Shown in pieces: positions 1-7,381 of a DNA stretch of 16,129 nt. A program made the translations under genes and the position numbers. Positions within the stretch are counted from its first letter, which is position 1; each line of letters opens with the position of its first letter. The notes under the pieces were generated by a model. The model made no database searches. It was given only the letters and a program-made list of their open reading frames with translations, and was not told the DNA's origin. This DNA comes from JAGRKR01 sp041397725 (GTDB lineage Bacteria > Pseudomonadota > Alphaproteobacteria > Rhizobiales > Hyphomicrobiaceae), in assembly GCA_041397725.1 (NCBI GenBank), contig JAWKVZ010000014.1, positions 1 through 16,129 of the forward strand. Reading direction: 5' to 3'.

Positions 1-71
1 CCTCGGGAGGCCTCGCAGACGCCGCGATCATAGTCGAGGGCCCGGCCGGAAGCCAGATCGGCGAGCCCTAA
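1..71 (+). CDS. possible C-terminal end of an upstream gene (partial)
   Basis: The third forward frame is open from the window edge to a TAA at 69–71 and reads as about 22 plausible residues (…GGLADAAIIVEGPAG…). It could be the tail of a gene beginning outside the window. It is too short to name a family, and in GC-rich DNA another frame can also stay open by chance. Residual bases 72–143 show no gene or clear terminator. Confidence 0.3.
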   Translation, partial: SGGLADAAIIVEGPAGSQIGEP

Positions 72-143
72 CGGCCAGCGACGGTCTTCAACTTTGGGCC
101 AAGGCAAAGGGACCGCTGCCGAGCGCGCACGCCGGTTGGCGCC

Positions 144-956
144 TCAATTCTGGTCCTGCGGCTCGGGCTGATGCTGGGCCGGGAACTGGAACCCCGGCCG
201 CCCCGGCGGCTTCTCGAGCAGCGAGATCGTGATCATGTAGCGATGATGATCGGTGCGATAGTACGCCTTGCCGGTCTGGATGATGCGTCCGGCGTCGCTG
301 AAGAAGTCCCGCTCGACGACGAGCAGCGGATCACCGGCCTGCACGCCGAGGATCGCCGCGATCTCTCCGCTCGCGTTCTCGGCCGACATCGTCTGGCGCA
401 CACTGCCGATGGTCAGGTTGCAATGGGCCGCGACGATCTGCACGACCAGTCTCGATCTCGCTTCCGGCCGGGCGAAATCCGCCTTGCGCAGCCCGCGTGC
501 GAGATCGAGCGGATGAAACTGGTCGGTGACCATGAACGCCTCGCCTTGCGCCTCGCGCAGGGCGCGCACCATGTGCGCCTTGGCGCCGAGCGGCAGCCCC
601 AACCTCTCGAGAGCCCATGACGGCGGCTCGAGTCGCTCCTGCGAGATCATGCGCATGGTGCTCTTGAGGCCCGTCGCCACGAGATCGTCGAGCGAGCCGA
701 TCGACCAGATGCTCTTGCGCGCCTCCCGCTTCGCGACGAACGTCCCCTTGCCCGCGTAGCGGACGATCACGCCATTGTCCAGGAGCAGCCGCATGGCGCC
801 GCGCACAGTCACGAGGCTGACGCCGTAGCGCGCGGCCAAATCCTTCTCGTTGGGAAGCTGTTCGTCGGGGCGCAGCGCGCCCGACTTGATCTGTCGCTCC
901 AGATCGCTGGCGATCTGAAAATAGAGCGGCACGGGCGAGCGCGTGAGTTCGACCAT
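144..956 (-). CDS. GntR family transcriptional regulator, HutC/UTRA type
   Basis: Predicted cytoplasmic DNA-binding repressor or activator of 270 residues. Residues about 8–75 form a GntR winged helix (PLYFQIASDLERQI at the start, helix-turn-helix around 36–58 with NEKDLAARYGVS, and the wing ending GKGTFVA). Residues about 85–245 match the UTRA ligand-binding domain in length and layout, which places it in the HutC subfamily. Such proteins bind a small metabolite and usually control a neighbouring catabolic operon. The gene is divergent from the dioxygenase at 1174 with 217 bases between them, and that gap holds a strong palindrome at 1067–1086. The ATG at 956 is taken because the GntR fold begins right after it; no strong ribosome site precedes it. 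The effector is unknown. Confidence 0.93.
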   Translation of the reverse strand: MVELTRSPVPLYFQIASDLERQIKSGALRPDEQLPNEKDLAARYGVSLVTVRGAMRLLLDNGVIVRYAGKGTFVAKREARKSIWSIGSLDDLVATGLKSTMRMISQERLEPPSWALERLGLPLGAKAHMVRALREAQGEAFMVTDQFHPLDLARGLRKADFARPEARSRLVVQIVAAHCNLTIGSVRQTMSAENASGEIAAILGVQAGDPLLVVERDFFSDAGRIIQTGKAYYRTDHHRYMITISLLEKPPGRPGFQFPAQHQPEPQDQN

Positions 957-1066
957 TCTGCTGCACCATGTCGAGTTTCGCCGAAGGGAAGCGCGCCGCG
1001 CTCTCTGCGCGCCACTCCCTCTTTTCGGCTTGCGCCGGCCAAGGCGGCCACATAAGCTTCGCGGGT

Positions 1067-1086
1067 TAGGAGATTATAACCTCCTA
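1067..1086. promoter_or_regulatory. palindromic operator candidate for the GntR regulator
   Basis: Arms TAGGAG and CTCCTA flank a self-complementary TTATAA core, with only one mismatched pair (A/C at 1073/1080), so 18 of 20 positions are symmetric. It sits in the divergent gap, 87 bases before the dioxygenase ATG and about 110 before the regulator ATG, and is locally AT-rich in GC-rich DNA. HutC-type regulators bind AT-rich dyads of this size, so it is a likely binding site. The core may also overlap a promoter. I saw no second copy before 2159, 10423 or in 12687–12813. Confidence 0.55.
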
Positions 1087-1173
1087 CTCACCTGATTGTC
1101 ACTCCTGCATCGCGCCCCGCCCGCACGACGGGCGATCGAGGCGTGCACAACACCCCGTAATGGAGCTCGTCAT

Positions 1174-2034
1174 ATGGCTTTCCAAGTGAACCGCCTCGGA
1201 ACCTCGCTCGGCGCGGAGGTCGTCGGCATCGACCTGACGAAGGACATCTCCGACTCGGAGATCGCCGGATTGCGCAAGGCCTTCCTCGACAACTCCATCA
1301 TCGTTTTCCGCGACCAGGATCTCTCACCCGACCAGCTTGCAGCCTTCAGCCGCCGCTTCGGCCCGCTCGACCGCCACATTCTCGAGGGCTTCGCGCTGCC
1401 CGAGAATCCGGACGTGTTCGTCATCTCGAACGTCAAGAAGGACGGAAAGCCGGTCGGCGCCATCCGTGCCGGCCAGTACTGGCACTCCGATCTCTCCTAC
1501 TCGAAGATCCCGGTCATGGGCACGATGCTGCATGCCAAGCAACTCCCCAAGGTCGGCGGCGACACCATGTTCGCCAGCATGTACGCGGCCTACGAGGCAC
1601 TCTCGAAGCCGATGCAGAAGTTCCTCGAAAGCCTGACCGCGATCCACGACTACAGCCACGCCTACGACGTGTTCTTCTCGCGCTTTCCCGAAAGGCCGCC
1701 GCTCAGTGCCGATGCGAAGGCCAAGGTGCCGCCGGTCCAGCATCCGGTCATCCGCACGCATCCGGAGACCAAGCGCAAGGCGCTGTTCGTCAACGAGGGC
1801 TTCACCAAGGCGATCGTCGAGCTGAACTACGACGAGAGCAAAGCCCTCGTCGACTTCCTCGTATCGTTCTCCGTTCGCCACGAGTTCATCTATCGCCACA
1901 AGTGGCGCAAGGGCGACCTGTTGTTCTGGGACAACCGCTGCACGACGCACAACGCCATCTCCGATTACGACATGGGCGAGGCGCGCCATCTGATCCGCAC
2001 GACGATCGCCGGCGACAAGCCCTACCTGCAATAG
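1174..2034 (+). CDS. TauD/TfdA family 2-oxoglutarate, Fe(II)-dependent dioxygenase
   Basis: Cytoplasmic oxygenase of 286 residues that should couple decarboxylation of 2-oxoglutarate to hydroxylation of a small substrate. The Fe(II) triad is visible as H104 and D106 (WHSDLSY) and H259 (CTTHNA). R275 (RHLIRTT) fits the 2-oxoglutarate carboxylate contact, and T131 in GGDT matches the TauD threonine. In TauD this chemistry releases sulfite from taurine; in TfdA it cleaves 2,4-D, and other members act on quite different compounds, so the substrate cannot be read from sequence. The ATG at 1174 is chosen because GGAG lies at 1162–1165 and the family N-terminus begins there; an in-frame ATG at 1096 has no such support. 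Its divergence from a GntR regulator suggests inducible control. Confidence 0.93.
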   Translation: MAFQVNRLGTSLGAEVVGIDLTKDISDSEIAGLRKAFLDNSIIVFRDQDLSPDQLAAFSRRFGPLDRHILEGFALPENPDVFVISNVKKDGKPVGAIRAGQYWHSDLSYSKIPVMGTMLHAKQLPKVGGDTMFASMYAAYEALSKPMQKFLESLTAIHDYSHAYDVFFSRFPERPPLSADAKAKVPPVQHPVIRTHPETKRKALFVNEGFTKAIVELNYDESKALVDFLVSFSVRHEFIYRHKWRKGDLLFWDNRCTTHNAISDYDMGEARHLIRTTIAGDKPYLQ

Positions 2035-2065
2035 GCGTCCCCGGCCCTGCCGCAAGCGCTCCACA

Positions 2066-2108
2066 GGCACCCGTCTCCCTTGACGAGGCGGGTGCCTTGG
2101 GCCTTGTC
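2066..2108 (+). terminator. stem-loop, probable terminator after the dioxygenase gene
   Basis: Perfect 8-base arms GGCACCCG (2066–2073) and CGGGTGCC (2089–2096) enclose a 15-base loop, followed by a T-enriched stretch TTGGGCCTTGTCTTGT. It begins 31 bases after the dioxygenase stop. The tail is not a pure T run, so intrinsic termination is likely but not certain. If it works, the genes from 2159 need their own promoter or depend on read-through. Confidence 0.5.
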
Positions 2109-2145
2109 TTGTCCGGACGAACTTGGGATAGCTGGAGCACGATCT

Positions 2146-2150
2146 GGAGG
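2146..2150 (+). promoter_or_regulatory. ribosome binding site deciding the 2159 start
   Basis: GGAGG lies 8 bases before the ATG at 2159. The later in-frame ATG at 2210 has no comparable site, so the longer protein with a short basic N-terminal tail is preferred. Confidence 0.6.
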
Positions 2151-2158
2151 CCTGGACG

Positions 2159-2968
2159 ATGGCGCTTGCGAGCGATCCACCGAAACGCGATGCGCGCAAG
2201 CGTGCAGACATGAGTGACGCCTTCCTCGTCGGCGCCCTCGCGATGGCGGCGCTGGTGCTGGTGATCTACTACGCCGCCTGGCCCTCGCTGCCCCCCGCCT
2301 GGCATGCGCCGGGCAGCCCCGTACTGCAAAGCCTCGCCATCATCGGCTCGTGCCTGCTGCTGATGCCTCTCGCCTTCGCGGTGGCCAAACGCGGCGGGCG
2401 CGCGGCATCTCCGCCGCGCTGGTTCGCCGCGCACGTGCTGGCCTCGATCGTCGGTGTCGTGCTGGTCGCCATTCATACGGCGGGTCGGATGGGGCGCCCG
2501 CCCTTCCTGATGCTGGTCGCACTGGCCTTCCTGGCGCTGAGCGGCGCCCTGGCTCGTCTCTGGCTCTCCCGGCAGATGGCTGCCACGCTCGGCACGAAGC
2601 GCTCGCCCTTCCGCGGCGTCGATCCCGACGTGCAGGCGCGCCTCAGAGGGCTCATCCAGCGCAAGATCGAGCTGTTGAAGGCGCTCGATCCGTCCGCCCG
2701 GGAGGCCACATTCTCGGTGACCCTGGCTCACATTCTTCGCTCGCCACGGCGAGCGCTCGCTTATCTGCGGCTCGCCCGCGAGGAGAGCCAGTTGCTCGGG
2801 GCGCGCCAGTCGGTCGGCAGCCTGCAGGCGTGGTGGCGTCCCTTGCACATTGCGATCGGCTATCTGTTCCTCGCCGGCCTCCTCACCCATGTCGTCGTCG
2901 TCACGTTCTTTGCCGGCTACGTCGCGGACGGGCGGCAGATCTACTGGTGGCACCTGGCCACGTGGTGA
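2159..2968 (+). CDS. membrane protein with two H-X13-H pairs, probable diheme cytochrome b partner of the Mo enzyme
   Basis: Inner-membrane protein of 269 residues with five hydrophobic helices at about 20–40, 56–76, 88–108, 115–136 and 228–250. Helix 3 carries H92 and H106, and helix 5 carries H230 and H244; both pairs have exactly 13 residues between them, the spacing used to bind two stacked b hemes in bc-type cytochrome b and close to that in ferric-reductase-like proteins. Basic residues in the N-terminus (KRDARKR), in the loop at 77–87 and in the 138–227 loop place these on the cytoplasmic side. H92/H230 would then hold the inner heme and H106/H244 the outer one. The gene ends 34 bases before the Mo enzyme, so it is probably its quinone-reactive anchor, in place of an NrfD-type subunit. 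I cannot name the family; heme binding is inferred. Confidence 0.72.
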   Translation: MALASDPPKRDARKRADMSDAFLVGALAMAALVLVIYYAAWPSLPPAWHAPGSPVLQSLAIIGSCLLLMPLAFAVAKRGGRAASPPRWFAAHVLASIVGVVLVAIHTAGRMGRPPFLMLVALAFLALSGALARLWLSRQMAATLGTKRSPFRGVDPDVQARLRGLIQRKIELLKALDPSAREATFSVTLAHILRSPRRALAYLRLAREESQLLGARQSVGSLQAWWRPLHIAIGYLFLAGLLTHVVVVTFFAGYVADGRQIYWWHLATW

Positions 2969-3002
2969 GAGCGATGCAGCACAACTCGAAGAGGATGCAC
3001 CC

Positions 3003-5966
3003 ATGAGCCGCCTGGCCCTCATGATCGATATCGAGCGTTGCATCGGCTGCAAGAGCTGCGAGGTCGCCTGCAAGGCCGAGCACGCCCTCGGGCCGGGCGA
3101 GTACCGCAACCGCGTGGTCTGGCACGGGGACACGACGGCTCCGGCGCTCGATTTCCTGACGCTGGCCTGCCAGCATTGCGAGCGGCCCGCCTGCCTCCGC
3201 GCCTGCCCGGTCAATCCGAAGGCCATCGAGAAGCACCCCGAGACGGGCGTCGTGCGCGTGCTCGAGGATCGCTGCACCGGCTGCGGCGAGTGCATCGTCG
3301 CCTGCCCCTATGGCGCCATGGGCTACGACGCCATCGATCATCATGCCGTCAAGTGCGATCTCTGCACGGATCGCCGTTCGGGCGGCCTGAAGCCCGCCTG
3401 CGCCACGGTCTGCCCCGGCTTCGCCATCACTTTCGGGGAACGCGACGCGCTTGTCGCCCAGGCCCGGGAACAGGGCCGCTCCACCGTCGATCACGACGCC
3501 TACCTGCTCGGACCATCGACGATCTACCTGGAGCGCATGCCCAAGGAGGTCGCGCCCGGTCGCATCGCAAACACGACGGGGCTTGCCCTCGGCGACCGCC
3601 ATCGCCCCATCGTCGTCGACGATCCCGCCGCCAAGGGGCGGCTCTACGAGGATGCGCCGGCTTTTCCGTACCGCCGCAGTCGTGAGGAGCGGCAGGCGGA
3701 TCAGGTGGTGCCAGGCGGCTGCAACATCTGCTTCAATTCGTGCAGCACCAAGTTCCACCTGCGCAACGGCCGGCTGGTGCGCGTAACGGGCAACGAGGAG
3801 GACCCGCTCTTTGCCGGCCGCGTCTGCCCCAAGTCGCAGCTCACGCTACAGCTCTACGGCAGCGAGCATCGCCTGACGCATCCTCTCAAGCGCGTCGGCA
3901 GGCGGGGCGAAGGACGGTTCGAGCAGATCTCCTGGGCGCAGGCGCTGGACGAGATCGCCGAGAAGCTCGAGGGTGTTCGCGCGAAGTACGGCAGCGAGGC
4001 GCTGGCCATCTATGCGGGAACCCGCACAGGCACACTGACCCGCAAGGGCTACATCCCGCTCTTCGCCGACATGTGGGGCACGCCCAACGTCAGCGACACC
4101 GAGCCCTTCTGCTCGGAGAGCAAGAACCTCGCCTTCAAGCTGACCCAGGGCCGGATCGGCAGCGGCAACAGCTACACGGAAACCGACATCGGCACGGCGG
4201 AGCTCTACGTGTACTTCGGCGACAACCAGGCCGAGACGCGCCCCGTGCATTTCGGCATGGTCAACGACTGGCGGCTCAAGCGGGGCGGGCGCATGATCGC
4301 CATCGATCCTCGCCTGACGGTCACCGCGAGCAAGGCCGACCTCTGGCTGCCGATCCGCACGGGCACCGATCTCGCCCTGGCGCTTGCCATGATCCATCAC
4401 ATCTTCGATCGCGATCTGCACGACGAGCGCTTCTGCACCAACTGGATCCTCGGCTGGGAGAAGTGGCGCGATTTCGTGCGCGAGCGCGGCTATTCGCCGG
4501 AGTGGGCCGCCGCGATTACCGACATCGACGCCGAGACGATCCGCTCGGTCGCCGAGGAGATCGCCAGGGCCGACGGCTGCGTGCTGTTCGCGAGCCGCGG
4601 CATCAACCAGCACTCGAATGCCACGCAGACCAATCGGACGCTCATGTTCCTGGCGGCCATGACCGGCAACTGGGGACGCAAGGGCGGCACGTTCTTCAAC
4701 ATGTCGACACCACCGGCCATCGAGGTGAAGACGCCGCCCGGACGCGCCGCCAAGACGAGCCGCCCCGCCGTGCGTCGCAACGCTGTCGGCTGGACCGACG
4801 CCATGCGCGACGGCAAGCCGTATCCGATCAAGGCGCTCATCACCTGCAACAACCCGATGGCGCAATGGCCGGACCAGAGGGCCATACGCGAGGCGACATC
4901 GGCGCTCGACCTCCTCGTGCACATCGAGCTTTTCCAGAACGAGACGAGCGCCTTTGCGGACTACGTGCTGCCGGCGGCCACCGGCATCGAGAAGGGCGAG
5001 ATCGGCCGCGGCACCGAGGATCGCCGCGTGGTGTGGATCGACCGCATCATCGACCCGCCCGGCGAGGCCAAGCCCGACGGCTGGATCTGGATCGAGCTCG
5101 GCAAGCGCTTCGGCTTCGACGACGTACTCAAGGAGAAATACAAGGACCCGACCGTCTTCTGGGACGAGATGTGCATCAATCATCCGGAGATGCGCGGCTG
5201 CACACAGAAGCGACTCCACTCGGTGCCGTGGCGATGGGTGCGCGCTCCCGTGGCGAGCGAGGATGCCGCCGAACAGGAGACGCTCTACCTCGAGGGCACG
5301 ACGGCCGCCGGCCAGCCCGAGGGCCATCGCTTCCCCACCAAGAGCGGCAAGCTCGAGTTCTGGACGGCGGACCTCGAAGAGAAGTTCAGGACGGTCGGTC
5401 TCTCCGCGCTGCCGGAGTTCTATACGGACCGTGAGCAGCTCATCGACCTGCCCTATTGCGAGCGGCAGGGGGACGATTCCATCGAAGGCTTCGTCTCGCC
5501 GTTCTTCATGGGCACGCCGACCTCGAGCGTGCCGGCGATCATCGTCACGCCCGACGGCACGTCGCCGTCTCGCCTGCTCCGCGCCCAGGGCTTCGATACC
5601 GAGCTCGTCACAGGCCGCCCGCCGGCGCCGCACTTCCATTCCTGGATGCACTATGCCTGGCAGGCTCAGGAGATGTGGCCCGATCTCTACGTGCAGGTCC
5701 ACCCGGACAAGGCCGCCAGGCACGGGATCGCCGACGGCCAGCGCGTCGTCATCGAGACCGCGCACGGCAAGATCGAGGCGCGCGCCTGGCTTCACGCCGG
5801 CATCCGGCCGGATGCCATCTTCATCCCGATCGGCTGGGGCGAGCGGCAACCGTACCACCCCTGGCGCTCGGTCAATTTTCTGACCGACAAGCATCAGCGC
5901 GATCCGGCGTCGGACCACTCGAACCTCAAGACCTATCTCTGTCGGATTGCGCCCTCAGGGGAGTGA
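3003..5966 (+). CDS. fused four-cluster ferredoxin / molybdopterin (Mo-bis-MGD) oxidoreductase
   Basis: A 987-residue, predicted cytoplasmic redox enzyme with no Tat or Sec signal. Residues 1–200 form a DmsB/PsrB-like domain with four cysteine groups (C13-C16-C19-C23, C56-C59-C64-C68, C91-C94-C97-C101, C118-C121-C133-C137), enough for four [4Fe-4S] clusters. Residues 235–980 are a full catalytic subunit: its own cluster at C240-C243-C247-C275, MGD-binding core, C370 in a GTPNVSD…FCSES segment as candidate Mo ligand, and a C-terminal MGD domain from about 868. These two parts are normally separate proteins (PhsA/PhsB, PsrA/PsrB, SoeA/SoeB). GAGGA at 2991–2995 supports the ATG at 3003. It follows the diheme-type membrane gene and should exchange electrons with it. 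The substrate is unknown; sulfite, thiosulfate/polysulfide and formate-like chemistry are all conceivable. Confidence 0.9.
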   Translation: MSRLALMIDIERCIGCKSCEVACKAEHALGPGEYRNRVVWHGDTTAPALDFLTLACQHCERPACLRACPVNPKAIEKHPETGVVRVLEDRCTGCGECIVACPYGAMGYDAIDHHAVKCDLCTDRRSGGLKPACATVCPGFAITFGERDALVAQAREQGRSTVDHDAYLLGPSTIYLERMPKEVAPGRIANTTGLALGDRHRPIVVDDPAAKGRLYEDAPAFPYRRSREERQADQVVPGGCNICFNSCSTKFHLRNGRLVRVTGNEEDPLFAGRVCPKSQLTLQLYGSEHRLTHPLKRVGRRGEGRFEQISWAQALDEIAEKLEGVRAKYGSEALAIYAGTRTGTLTRKGYIPLFADMWGTPNVSDTEPFCSESKNLAFKLTQGRIGSGNSYTETDIGTAELYVYFGDNQAETRPVHFGMVNDWRLKRGGRMIAIDPRLTVTASKADLWLPIRTGTDLALALAMIHHIFDRDLHDERFCTNWILGWEKWRDFVRERGYSPEWAAAITDIDAETIRSVAEEIARADGCVLFASRGINQHSNATQTNRTLMFLAAMTGNWGRKGGTFFNMSTPPAIEVKTPPGRAAKTSRPAVRRNAVGWTDAMRDGKPYPIKALITCNNPMAQWPDQRAIREATSALDLLVHIELFQNETSAFADYVLPAATGIEKGEIGRGTEDRRVVWIDRIIDPPGEAKPDGWIWIELGKRFGFDDVLKEKYKDPTVFWDEMCINHPEMRGCTQKRLHSVPWRWVRAPVASEDAAEQETLYLEGTTAAGQPEGHRFPTKSGKLEFWTADLEEKFRTVGLSALPEFYTDREQLIDLPYCERQGDDSIEGFVSPFFMGTPTSSVPAIIVTPDGTSPSRLLRAQGFDTELVTGRPPAPHFHSWMHYAWQAQEMWPDLYVQVHPDKAARHGIADGQRVVIETAHGKIEARAWLHAGIRPDAIFIPIGWGERQPYHPWRSVNFLTDKHQRDPASDHSNLKTYLCRIAPSGE

Positions 5967-6008
5967 AACCGCAGCGACTGTGGCAGCCACGCAGGGTGCC
6001 GACGCCGC

Positions 6009-7175
6009 TCAGGTCCGGGCCAACGCGCGTCGCGCCTCCATGTGGCTGCGCGGCGCATTGATCGAGTCGGTCGCAAGCAACCGCTCCCCTTGCCAGTACG
6101 ACACACAGAAGGCGCCCTTGGCCGGATCGCCCTCCTGTGTCGTGCGGTCGTAGCCCTGGCTGAGCCCGGCGATCTGCAGCTTCACGTCGAACTGATCGGA
6201 CCAGAACCAGGGGATGGGATCGTAGGAGGTCGGCTTGCCCAGCATGGCCTGGGCGGCGGCGCGGCCCTGGTCGTTGGCGTTCTGCACGCTCTCGAGGCGC
6301 ACCAGTCGGCCATAGCGGCGGGAAGGAAAGCGCGCGCAGTCGCCCGCCGCATAGATGCCGTAGCCCGCGTGACAGGTCTCGTCGACCAGGACGCCATCGT
6401 CGCAGGCGAGGCGGGCCTCTCGCGCCAGCTCGTCGTTGGCGGCGCCGCCGATGGCGACCAGCACGAGGTCGGCGGCGATCACCTCGCCACCGGTCAGCTC
6501 AACGCCGGTGACGGCTGTGTCGCCGACGATGCGGGCCACCGTCGCCCCCAGGCGGACATCGACGCCATTGCGCCGGTGCAGGTCGAGAAAAAACGCGGAG
6601 ACCACAGGCGAGACGACACGCTTGAGCAACCGCTCCTGCCCCTCGACCACCGTCACGCTCTTGCCGATAGAGCGCACCGAGGCGGCCACCTCGAGGCCGA
6701 TGTAGCCCCCGCCGATGATGACGACGTTATGACCGGCCTCGCAGACGCCTCTGAGGCGCAGGGTATCGGCCATGGTGCGCAGGTAATACACGCCGGAACA
6801 CGAGGCTCCGGGCACCGGGAGAGGCCGCGCGATAGAGCCGGTCGCCAGAAGCAGGCGGTCGTAGACATGGTTGGAGCCGTCCGCCAGCATAACCGTGCTG
6901 TGACGTGGATCGACGGCGGTGACGCGGGCATCGGTGAACAACTCGATGCCGTTTTGCTCGAAGTAGCCATCGCCCTGAAGCCAGAGCTGCGGCGCCAGCA
7001 CGTCACCGGTCAGGAACTTCTTGGACAGCGGCGGACGCTGATAGGGTTGATGCGGCTCCTCGCCGAACATCACGATGCGGCCTTCGTAACCCTGGCGACG
7101 CAGGGCGTCGGCAGCCCGCGCGGCAGCTTGGCCGGCTCCCACCAGAATGAACGGGGCTTTTCGACCCTCTCCCAA
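6009..7175 (-). CDS. FAD-dependent NAD(P)H:ferredoxin/rubredoxin reductase family protein
   Basis: Cytoplasmic flavoprotein of 388 residues related to the reductases that feed electrons to ferredoxins of oxygenases and P450s (putidaredoxin-reductase type). Visible are the FAD dinucleotide motif GAGQAA (13–18), PYQRPPLSK (44–52), ATG (111–113), the NAD(P) motif GGGYIG (155–160), YAAGDC (275–280) and PWFWSDQFD (322–330). E178 after the second Rossmann strand suggests NADH over NADPH. It lies convergent to the Mo enzyme with only 42 bases between stops. Family members usually run some twenty residues further; this one ends soon after the INAPR motif. The start is a TTG preceded by GGAGG. No ferredoxin or oxygenase gene is adjacent on its strand, so its electron acceptor is not shown by context. 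Confidence 0.9.
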   Translation of the reverse strand: MGEGRKAPFILVGAGQAAARAADALRRQGYEGRIVMFGEEPHQPYQRPPLSKKFLTGDVLAPQLWLQGDGYFEQNGIELFTDARVTAVDPRHSTVMLADGSNHVYDRLLLATGSIARPLPVPGASCSGVYYLRTMADTLRLRGVCEAGHNVVIIGGGYIGLEVAASVRSIGKSVTVVEGQERLLKRVVSPVVSAFFLDLHRRNGVDVRLGATVARIVGDTAVTGVELTGGEVIAADLVLVAIGGAANDELAREARLACDDGVLVDETCHAGYGIYAAGDCARFPSRRYGRLVRLESVQNANDQGRAAAQAMLGKPTSYDPIPWFWSDQFDVKLQIAGLSQGYDRTTQEGDPAKGAFCVSYWQGERLLATDSINAPRSHMEARRALART

Positions 7176-7182
7176 GCATTGG

Positions 7183-7187
7183 CCTCC
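7183..7187 (-). promoter_or_regulatory. ribosome binding site supporting a TTG start
   Basis: GGAGG on the minus strand ends 7 bases before the TTG at 7175. The nearby ATG is in another frame, so TTG is the best start for the reductase. Confidence 0.6.
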
Positions 7188-7219
7188 GGCGCTGGCGGCG
7201 CCTCGGTCCCGTTAAGGAC

Positions 7220-7257
7220 GGCCGCTCCCGGATGGCATTTCAATGCTATAAGCGGCC
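7220..7257. promoter_or_regulatory. nested inverted repeat in the divergent gap, possible operator/promoter
   Basis: Outer arms GGCCGCT (7220–7226) and AGCGGCC (7251–7257) are perfect complements, and inside them GCATT (7235–7239) and AATGC (7242–7246) form a second dyad. TATAAG at 7247–7252 resembles a -10 box but no good -35 sits at the right distance. It lies between two divergent genes, where a terminator is not expected, so a regulator site is more likely. Confidence 0.35.
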
Positions 7258-7381
7258 CCAGCGCAAGAGGGATGCCGTCGGTTCAGGCTGCGGACGTTGC
7301 ACTCGCTGGCGCCAGCCGCTATCAGAAGTGCGCCCCAAAGCTCGTTTCTCGCGTCGCTCGGGCCCGTCTCGCAGAGGACCC

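Noticed and set aside
2850..3002. N-terminal extension of the Mo enzyme back to 2850
   Set aside because: It overlaps the membrane protein gene in another frame; the ATG at 3003 has a ribosome site and starts the ferredoxin fold.
3846..5918. 690-codon open frame on the minus strand inside the Mo enzyme gene
   Set aside because: It is antisense to a gene with clear motifs throughout, has no recognisable domain, and long antisense frames are expected in GC-rich DNA.
5967..6008. Terminator between the convergent Mo enzyme and ferredoxin reductase genes
   Set aside because: The only dyad (GTGGC/GCCAC) has a one-base loop and no T run.
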